Made by a program: the position numbers and the translations under genes. The notes under the pieces were generated by a model. The model was not told where the DNA came from and ran no database searches. It saw nothing but the letters and a program-made list of their open reading frames with translations. A DNA stretch of 64,000 nucleotides from Luffa acutangula. Taxonomy: Eukaryota > Streptophyta > Magnoliopsida > Cucurbitales > Cucurbitaceae. Location of the stretch: assembly GCA_036850905.1 (NCBI GenBank), contig CM072098.1:48630281-48694280 (forward strand), written 5' to 3'. The first letter of the stretch is position 1. Each line of letters begins with the position of its first letter. This document shows positions 57,201 to 64,000 of the stretch, one piece after another.

Positions 57201-59739
57201 ATATTTTCCCTTGTCTCTCCTTTTCATCATCTGAAAAGACTTCTACTCCTCTAGCTAAACCTGCTGCAGGATGGCCCTAATAGCGTTCAGCTGCATAACT
57301 TTTTGCTTTCTTTTTCAGAAGTGCCACAAATAGCACATTTAGTCCCTTCTTCCTCCATGCATCGGCCTTGTAAAATTAAAAATCGGAAAAATTTACTCCA
57401 AAGAGCCATGATGAAAGGGCATCAAATGAAGGGGTGATCTGTCGTTCCACTATCTTTTTAACACATCACACACCGGCAAGTAGAGAGGCATAAGTTCAGA
57501 TTTTCTGACTGAATTTTATCCTGAGTTTACAGACCACCAAAGAGAAGAGTCCAAACAAAAATCTTGAGCTTCTTTTCCTAAGGTAATTCCGGTTGACCTT
57601 AATCAACTCCTGGTCGGACACCCTGCAGCTTTGAGGAAATATCTGGTCCTCTGTCTAGGGGGAAAAGGACTAATTCTGTAGAGTACTTCAAATGGTTTCC
57701 ATTCACACATGAATTCCACTAAGTAAGAAAAAGATCAATAACAGGAGAAAATAAGCATTAATTCCACACCAAGGACATCCGAAACTTACTTTGCTCCCAA
57801 ATTGATGAGAGGATCACATTTGCTCTTGGTCCTATTCCAAACAGTCACATCACAGCTGCCATAAACCAGTAAGGGAATCACATATAATATAAACAATTAG
57901 CCTCTTCAAGTAACTGATTTGGCAAAAAGTATGAACAGGTAGTAGGTCAGTACGTAATAGAAACAGCTAAATGAGAACAGATAAAAAATGCCCTGCCAGT
58001 TTCTTCAAACTAATGAAGCCCAAGTTAATTAACTCAGTAGTGACGTTTTGAATTTTAATCAGAAAATACATGATCATAATTCTAAGCCAAATTTCATTTA
58101 AGAAAATCAGCATTAATTCTTCATCATACGAATTAAAACTGCTATAACAACCAGTACTAATGAAACATTAATCAAGCAATACCCTAGTACCCAGATTTTA
58201 TAAGATTTTGCGCCATTGGTGCCCCCATGATTCCAAGACCCAGGAAGCCAACACGCAGCTCTTCTGTTAATAAAAGAACAAGCTTGAATTCAGATAACAG
58301 CAAATGGTTCACTTAAAAAAGATATGAGGCATTACTAAAAGTTCATATGAAAGCCATATACTAGTACATTAAGGTAACAGGATGATCTAGATGTTATCAA
58401 TGCACTCAACTATAGCCACATTATTAAATGTGTATTTCGTGGATATTTTAAAAGTTTAAAAAAATTATAAAACCAGACTAAATCCACAATTTTCAGCCAA
58501 TTTTTTTAACACTTTTTTAAAAAAAATTCTGAAGTTACATGTGAGATTCCAATAAGAAACACAAGGGTCGTGTCCAGCTTAAAAAAAACGTCACTTCGAG
58601 TATAGCTTCTCTAGGAAATCTGCGCTATTCTGAAGTTGCAACTTACAATTGAGGATCCATGAAGTAAAGTAACACAAAGATTATTTCTAGTAAGGGAAAG
58701 AAATGGTCACTTCTGGAACAGCTTTTTTCGGAAACTTATTTGACTTTGAAGTTACACTTGACTTGATAACCAAGAAGTAACTAGGTTTGTCTAATAAGCA
58801 AGAAAAAATGTACTCAGCTAATTAATGAGTTCAAAAATAGGTATAAAACCACTTTTGGTCCTTGTACTTTAATTGAAGTAACGATTTAGTCCTTATATAA
58901 CAATTTGTCACTATACCCTCAAGTTTGGTTACTAAGCAACCTTATTAAATCTTAACAACATTTTTCATGACCGAGACAGATCATTACAATTTGAAAAGCA
59001 AACAGACTAAATTCTTATATACTAAAGTTCAGGGACTAAATTGTTACAAATTTACAAGTAGATGGGCTAAAGTGTTTCAAACTAAAGGCCAAGACTAAAT
59101 CATTACTTCAATGAAAGTACCGGACCAAAACCGATTTTTAACCGTGTAAATATAATGACAATTTTAATATTTCTTCAAAGATGGACGCCAAAGGTTAAAC
59201 AAGAAAACGTTTCCCGAATATAAGTTAAAACACCAACACCAAGTACTAACAAATGTTATTTTATTTCATTAGAATTTAAACAGAACTTGTAACATCTATA
59301 TTTCAAATTGAACTTCAGTAGAATTTCTTCTGCTTTCCAATAAACTCCTATCCCTAACCTCTGTCAAGAAAACTACATCAACATTCTTTATAAATGGAAA
59401 CCACAAACCAGACAGCTCGATACATAAGAAAACTTGAGAATTCTACTCAATTTCAAATGCAGAACCAAAAACCAACGTGCTTAAAGCTACAAAGAGGCAA
59501 AAGTACTAATCTATCGAAGTATCAAAACGATTGATCATACAATTACCTTTACCAGAAGAAGCATTGGAAGCTTGAGCTGAGAAAGCCTTGAAAGACAGAG
59601 AGAAGGAGGGTTTTGCGGGGAAATAGAAAATGGGTCTTGTTCCGAATTGGGATGGAAGGTGAGGGCAGAAGCCCGAGGACATTGCCATGGCAGTTGAAGA
59701 TAGATGCTGACTGTAAGTGGCTCTGGGCAAGAATGTCAT
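54224..59739 (-). CDS. GLYR2: GLYR2: glyoxylate/succinic semialdehyde reductase, plastid-type leader
   Basis: Twelve exons: 59547-59739, 58191-58263, 57790-57855, 56797-56872, 56660-56715, 55656-55740, 55453-55513, 55150-55202, 54990-55060, 54817-54889, 54499-54603, 54224-54382. The 1071-nt CDS encodes 356 aa from the first ATG. A second ATG at 59688 (MAMSSGFCPHLPSQ) would give 339 aa and may be the true start. The leader is Ser/Phe/Ala-rich with few acidic residues (PSFSLSFKAFSAQASNASSG), typical of plastid targeting. Then come GFLGLGIMGAPMAQ, VTVWNRTKSKCDPL, APVSGSKKPAEDGQL and catalytic Lys236 in NGAAMKLVVNMIMG. It reduces glyoxylate (photorespiratory) and succinic semialdehyde (GABA shunt) with NADPH. 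It is the upstream member of a tandem pair, with 1.46 kb between coding regions. Introns 1, 3, 5 and 11 carry repeat insertions. Confidence 0.93.
54414..54480 (+). repeat. SINE-derived fragment in GLYR2 intron 11
   Basis: catgagcctttaaccaggag (A-box-like), then ttagaggttcaaatccctca (B-box-like) and cccgagatgttgaactaaaa match the order of the tRNA-related SINE family in this window. It lies within a 116-bp intron that is short in most plants, so the insertion accounts for most of it. Confidence 0.55.
55800..56650. repeat. Degenerate LINE fragments in GLYR2 intron 5
   Basis: About 56100-56135, gaatttttagaggagctgag reads as a NxRIFRGAE-type phrase, usual near the C-terminal end of plant LINE ORF2, on the plus strand. 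A separate minus-strand LINE 3' end starts with a T tract at 56455 followed by aggtaagaaaccgaactttc and gaatacaagggcatacaaaa. Boundaries are approximate. Confidence 0.5.
57005..57720 (-). repeat. LINE-like fragment in GLYR2 intron 3
   Basis: The stretch beyond an A-rich, low-complexity lead (57005-57085) has higher GC and, on the minus strand, broken reading with Cys-containing phrases (GRCMEEEGTKCAICG-like near 57350) suggestive of the zf-RVT region of LINE ORF2. Stops are frequent. It is assigned on weak similarity only. Confidence 0.4.
58847..59139. mobile_element. 293-bp foldback MITE in GLYR2 intron 1
   Basis: The left arm accacttttggtccttgtac with gaagtaacgatttagtc is mirrored by the right arm, which read in reverse gives atcggttttggtccggtact with gaagtaatgatttagtc. 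The interior belongs to the 'ggtccttgtacttt' family found elsewhere in the window. It is non-coding. Confidence 0.65.
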
Positions 59740-60386
59740 GGCGACAAACCGCGGATTCGATGGCTAAGAAGAAGAACGCTCTTCTAGGAGAAATTTTTGG
59801 AAAGTTTTCGAGGATAAAGAGATAAAAATGGTGGGCAGAGCATGGAGCCGCTATCTGTCTACTATGTCATTCGGTTCGTTGGGCTCGGCGAATATCAGTC
59901 ATACTGAAGCACTTTGTATGGAAGAATAATTTTTTTTTTTTTTTTTTTGTGAAACAAGTTATCCATTGTTATTGTTATTATTATTTTTTTTTTTAAAAAA
60001 AGTTATCCATTGTTATTGAAGGTTAAAACTGATCAATGAAATTAATATACATATATATATATATATAGATAAAATTTTAGGAGAGAAGTTTCTAATTTCT
60101 CCCCCAAATTTTTCAAAGATTGGTAAATGTTTAAATATTATGTTGCATAAGTTTATCATCCATCAATTTTAACATTCACCGATGATGAGAATCTAAATTA
60201 AAAAATGTTGATTCATAAGGAACTAAATTAAAATTTTTAAAGATTAATGACTAAATTGCAAATTACTCTTTCTAAAAAAATTACTTGAATATTAAGGACG
60301 GAAACATTTATTTAGTCTAAAATTATGGTTGGTTTTACTTGTTAATTCTATGTAATATCATATTAGAAGTTTGATATATATATATA

Positions 60387-60476
60387 GTTCAACAATATTT
60401 GGTGGTGGGAAATTCGAATCTCTAACCACCTTATTAATAGTACATCTCAATTATTGTTGAGTTATGTTCACTTTAA
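60387..60476 (-). repeat. tRNA-related SINE copy
   Basis: On the minus strand it reads gaacataactcaacaataat (A-box region), then ggttagagattcgaatttcc (B-box region), then caccaccaaatattgttgaa. It is a member of the family seen at 4955-5048. Confidence 0.65.
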
Positions 60477-60907
60477 CACAAGTTTGAAAGGGATAAAGAA
60501 CAAGTTCACAAACTACATAGGGTCACATAAATTCGAATGTTTAAAAGTCATTTGTCTCAAATTAACAATTTTCTAAGCTATAATATTTGGTATCAAGATA
60601 AGTAAGATAGTTTATATCCTCTAAATTCATCGATATGATAATTTCAATCATATATCATGTGTAGATCATTTTCTAATAGTCACATTCTCTTCTCATACTC
60701 AATTTTCATGAGTCAGATATTTTTTAGTTCAACAACACGTGACAAGAAAACAACAATTGAAGAACGTAAGTTTAACCATATCCGTTTTTTCAAAAATAAA
60801 AGTAGAAAATATAAAAAGTAGATGAAAAAGAAAAGGCAGACCCCACTCACATTTCATATGCATTTTTTTAAATATCTTAAAATTTGCAGGTGGTATTAGT
60901 AGTGTTG

Positions 60908-60910
<3 letters not shown>

Positions 60911-60956
<46 letters not shown>

Positions 60957-60979
60957 CTTATTATTATTATTATTATTAT
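60911..60979. repeat. (TA)n and (TTA)n microsatellites
   Basis: A TA run of about 20 units (60911-60950) is followed closely by about seven TTA units (60958-60979). Confidence 0.95.
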
Positions 60980-61339
60980 CAGCTTTTCAAGGTAAATATT
61001 ATTTGTTTGATTTCAAATTCAAAAGTGTTTCCTAGGAAAGGTCTTTAACATGGGATTCAATCACTTTTCATATTTGGACAAAAGTTGATAGCAATTATTT
61101 CAAAGAAGCACTCTAAAGTTTGTGAAATAATTGATTTCAAACCAGTCAACAAAGCTGGTCATACTCATATAGAATCCCTTAACAAAAGGCAGGGACTCAA
61201 ACTCAAGATGCTTCTAATTATAATTCAAGTCAGAAAAAGGAATTTCCATGCTTCAAAAGATGAAATGATTGCTGAAAGCCTAAGGTCTACATGTCACATG
61301 AAATCAAATATGGAAATGTGGAGGGCAAAATGACTATAC

Positions 61340-61634
61340 ACATCCAATTCATTCCAAACGAACCACCGTAACATGGTATTAAAGCAAGAGCTCCAAGTTC
61401 AGATCTCTACAATATAGTCCGGGCCTTACGAACCAATGATCAATGTCAAAATCCGTGTATCAGAACTCTAACCATATATACGCTCCATTCGTTCTAAACG
61501 AACTACAAGAAACCAACCATAACATGGTGTGTTAAACCAATAGCCTTCAAAGTGTAGATCTCTACAATGTTATTAGTCCATGCCTTACGACCCAAGGTTC
61601 AATACAAAATTTGTGCATCAGAACCTAACCATTT
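61340..61634. repeat. Two-copy diverged direct repeat (about 135-155 bp units)
   Basis: Unit 1 (about 61340-61472) and unit 2 (about 61480-61634) share, in order, ccattcgttctaaacgaac or a variant, taacatggt, gatctctacaat, agtccgggccttacgaacca or a variant, and gtgtatcagaactctaacca or a variant. The taacatggtattaaagc phrase resembles a decayed Copia primer-binding site, so this may be LTR-element debris. Confidence 0.6.
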
Positions 61635-62238
61635 AAGCTTTTGAAACTACTGGTAATCTAAAATCACCCTCTTGTGCCATTGCATATCACCACAATATTT
61701 CATAGTCAAACCAAGACCTCAATGACAGCAATACAAATGTCGATACTGTCACGGGCAAGCGAGTTCAGTACGAGGATGATGCTTGACTGTTAATGACACA
61801 TGATAAAACTACAGGTATAGCAGGCTAATGAGAAACGAGTCAACAAAAAATGAAATAATCCTAAAGCATCCAGATAAGAGAATGAAGTCTTTCTCTCCAT
61901 TTCCTAAAGAACCAATGCACATAGTTGAAGCTAACAAAAGAATCCAAACAACAGTAAGAGCCCTTGTATTTAGAGGAAAACAACAAGAGACAAAACAAGA
62001 TTACAAGAAGGCTTTCTAATTTTTCGACATCGAAAATAATCAACCATTGCAGAAGAAACTGAAGACCATTTTCAACCTACAATTTGAAATACAACATGAA
62101 AATGATCCTTCTTCTATATTTCACAAGATTATGAGATTAAAAGGGAGATTACTATACAAAGGCAAACCTCTCTAGAACAAGCTTAAGTTAGCAATAGCCA
62201 ACAACCAAAGCCATTAGCTTCATCAATCATCATCCACA

Positions 62239-63357
62239 TCAATTTTCCTCCTCCTCTTCGTCATCGTCCGAAAATTCTTCTTCTTCTTCATCTTCATTCA
62301 TCTGTTCTTCATTATCTACTTCATCGTCTACAATAAAACCTCCTAAAGTTTCATCATCTTCGTGTTCTTCATCGTAGTCTTTATTAGATTTAGCAGCTTT
62401 CTTTTGATCCTTGTGAGTTTTATACTGATCCTTTGATCTTGTGGAGTATTTGGGTCTTTGAAACTTCTTTGTTTTTGCAATCATTTCCACAACATCTTCA
62501 TTCTCATCTGTCCACTCTTCATCGTCACTATTTGCTCCTTTTTTCCTCTTTCCCCTTATTCCTCTCTTCTTTTTTCTCCCATGATCTTCGTCATCATCAC
62601 TGTCTTTTCTCGGCTCATCCAAAAACCAGTCCCACTTTTTTGGATCACGAATCACTCGATTGCCATAGCATTCAAACTCGTGTCCCATAACAAGAAAACC
62701 AAATTCTGAAAAGGGCACAGTAAGAACAATCAGTATCATCGATTCACAATTTGCAACTTCTAAAGCAATTCTATCGTTTGTTTTCTTTTTAGTATCGGCT
62801 ATTTCTACTTTTCGCTATCAAAATCCCTAGTATAATTTGCAAACAGTTCATGATTTCGATTACTTTCCACTAAATTCTCTCGAGAAAACTAGCAAGATGT
62901 TTGGGAGCAAACCTTTGACAGAATCAATGCCAGAAACATCGATATCCTCCGAATCAGAAGAACGCGTCATTCTCTCAGCAGATTCGTTCTCGATTCTCGA
63001 ACCAACTTCCTCCCCTTCTTCGAATCCAGCGATTTTGTTTAATTCGAACCAAATCGGTTCCAGCCCGCCCACGCAGAACGATTCACCAGGCGCCATCTCG
63101 CCCTTTTCCGATCTTCTAAATGTGCTGATTTCGCCATTTTTGCCGCTCCGAACCCAAATAGGGTTCCTCCCAATGATCTCGAAGGAAACCCTAGGCTCCA
63201 TGAGAGCTCCATTACTGTTCTCTGAGGTTTTAGCTTCGATCAAAATGTGACGACGAGATACTGTTCGATCTTTGGAAGCAAAACCTGAGCCTCTCCCGAG
63301 TATCGTCACTGGCTCTCGTAGAACTAAACTTGAACCGTCTTCGCCGGCTATCTCCAT
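62239..63357 (-). CDS. FHA-domain protein with charged C-terminal tail
   Basis: Two exons, 62913-63357 and 62239-62705, joined in frame across a 207-bp GT/AG intron, encode 303 aa. The N-terminal FHA (phosphothreonine-binding) domain shows GRG at 21-23 and SRRH at 34-37, the conserved arginine/serine/histidine recognition residues, then EIIGRNPIWVR and GESFCVGGLEPIWF strands to about residue 115. Exon 2 starts with FGFLVMGHEFECYG, a plant-conserved block ending RDPKKWDWFLDEPR. It is followed by a basic nuclear-signal-like cluster (192-204, RKKKRGIRGKRKK) and a Glu/Asp-rich tail (from about 265) to the end. It is probably nuclear. I know of uncharacterised plant FHA proteins of this layout but cannot assign a pathway. 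The gene is the outermost on this side, transcribed toward GLYR2. Confidence 0.85.
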
Positions 63358-63537
63358 TGATTAACTGCCGCTTCAAAAATTTTGGAAGCTGAAATTTCGG
63401 TAACGTTCTGTTCTGTTTTTTGCACCGCCGTTGACGAGCGGTGTCTTCGGTTCGAAGCTTCAGTTCTTTCCCGACGTGTAGCCAACATACACCGCGAGCA
63501 TAACGACATGTCGTTTGAAAGCTCTAAGTTTTTTTGG

Positions 63538-63860
63538 TTAAATTATTAAAATTACCACAAGTTTCATTTTAACAAATTTGTTTCAAAAACGACATTTTTT
63601 TTTTAATTCATTCCTAAAAAATAATGTGTTTGGGTATGTATTGTTCTTTGTGTGAACAGATTTAAACTCATAGATGAAAAAAAAAAAACAATAAAAGAAC
63701 ACATGCAGACACATCACTTTTCATTCATAAATTTAATAGAAAAAAAAAACTTTCAAATGTCGTTTTGAAAAAAACTTCAATGGTTAAAATCAAAATTTTG
63801 AAAGTTCAGAGATATAATTAAAACCAATCTTGTAGTTTATGCGTATTTTTAATAATTTAA
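63538..63860. mobile_element. Inverted-repeat MITE, family shared with 5090-5454
   Basis: The ends ttaaattattaaaattacca and, in reverse, ttaaattattaaaaatacgc form the terminal inverted repeat. The centre (tgtgtgaacagatttaaact, acacatgcagacacatcact, ttcattcataaatttaatag) matches the centre of the element at 5090-5454 base for base over long runs. It is non-coding. Confidence 0.7.
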
Positions 63861-63872
63861 CTTTTTTTCTCA

Positions 63873-63958
63873 ACAATATTTGGAATAGACGGATTCAAAT
63901 CCCTTACTATTAGTTGAAATATACCTTCGGTTAAGAGTGGATTGGGTTTGTTGAACTA
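63873..63958 (-). repeat. Degenerate SINE-derived copy
   Basis: caacaatatttggaatagac followed by ggattcaaatcccttactat (B-box-like on the minus strand) matches the tail and B-box half of the SINE family; the head is badly diverged. Confidence 0.5.
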
Positions 63959-64000
63959 AAGATATTCAATTGAAAGCATTTCATCATAATCTATCAATTA

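Larger units (their letters stand above)
59740..62238. other. Intergenic between FHA and GLYR2 genes; no gene seen
   Basis: This is the promoter side of GLYR2 and the 3' side of the FHA gene. It contains T tracts near 59930, a short direct repeat (gttatccattgttattg at about 59959 and 60002), a minus-strand SINE copy at 60387-60476, (TA)n and (TTA)n microsatellites, and a two-copy direct repeat at 61340-61634. Short frames such as the 82-codon one near 61085 show no domain. Confidence 0.65.
63358..64000. promoter_or_regulatory. FHA gene promoter and flank with MITE and SINE
   Basis: The first 180 bp upstream of the FHA start are GC-richer and probably contain the 5' UTR and core promoter. A 323-bp inverted-repeat MITE (63538-63860) and a degenerate SINE copy (63873-63958) follow immediately. 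Confidence 0.55.

Noticed and set aside
60729..60953. 74-codon minus-strand frame with YIYIYI repeats
   Set aside because: It reads through the (TA)n microsatellite.
1..64000. CRISPR arrays, bacterial operons, or a defence system
   Set aside because: The window is plant nuclear DNA with spliced genes; no spaced direct-repeat array or prokaryotic gene order was seen.

Overview
This is plant nuclear DNA. It is AT-rich, with many short exons flanked by GT/AG introns, plant-type retroelements and dozens of small SINE- and MITE-like repeats. The protein sequences and repeat families point to a eudicot, most likely a cucurbit; that placement rests on remembered similarity and is an inference. Five protein-coding genes can be modelled to the base, and every model closes in frame.

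Layout. 1-10594: no gene visible; AT-rich repeats and one orphan promoter-like GC-richer patch near 7.07-7.6 kb. 10595-29350 (-): a 12-exon gene for an organelle-targeted-looking metallo-beta-lactamase-fold hydrolase (349 aa). It is swollen to 18.8 kb by two large LINE retrotransposons in introns 2 and 7, lying in opposite orientations, plus a 753-bp inverted-repeat DNA transposon and small LINE stubs. 29351-32695: divergent promoter region containing a 555-bp solo LTR and two inverted-repeat elements. 32696-43794 (+): an 18-exon gene for the TPR subunit of TFIIIC (GTF3C3/Tfc4 type, 937 aa), with a 254-bp solo LTR in intron 8. 45307-52762 (-) and 54224-59739 (-): a head-to-tail tandem pair of 12-exon GLYR2-type glyoxylate/succinic semialdehyde reductases. 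All exon lengths from exon 2 onward are identical. The upstream copy has a plastid-type leader; the downstream copy does not in its simplest model. 62239-63357 (-): a two-exon FHA-domain protein with an acidic and basic tail (303 aa).

The genes do not form a pathway; they are ordinary neighbours (pol III transcription, aldehyde detoxification, an MBL hydrolase, an FHA protein). The layered mobile DNA is the more unusual content: nested insertions with readable target-site duplications, inverted LINEs inside one transcription unit, a three-copy tandem repeat abutting a splice donor, and a tRNA-related SINE family with pol III A and B boxes. I found no CRISPR array, rRNA, true tRNA gene or organellar insertion.
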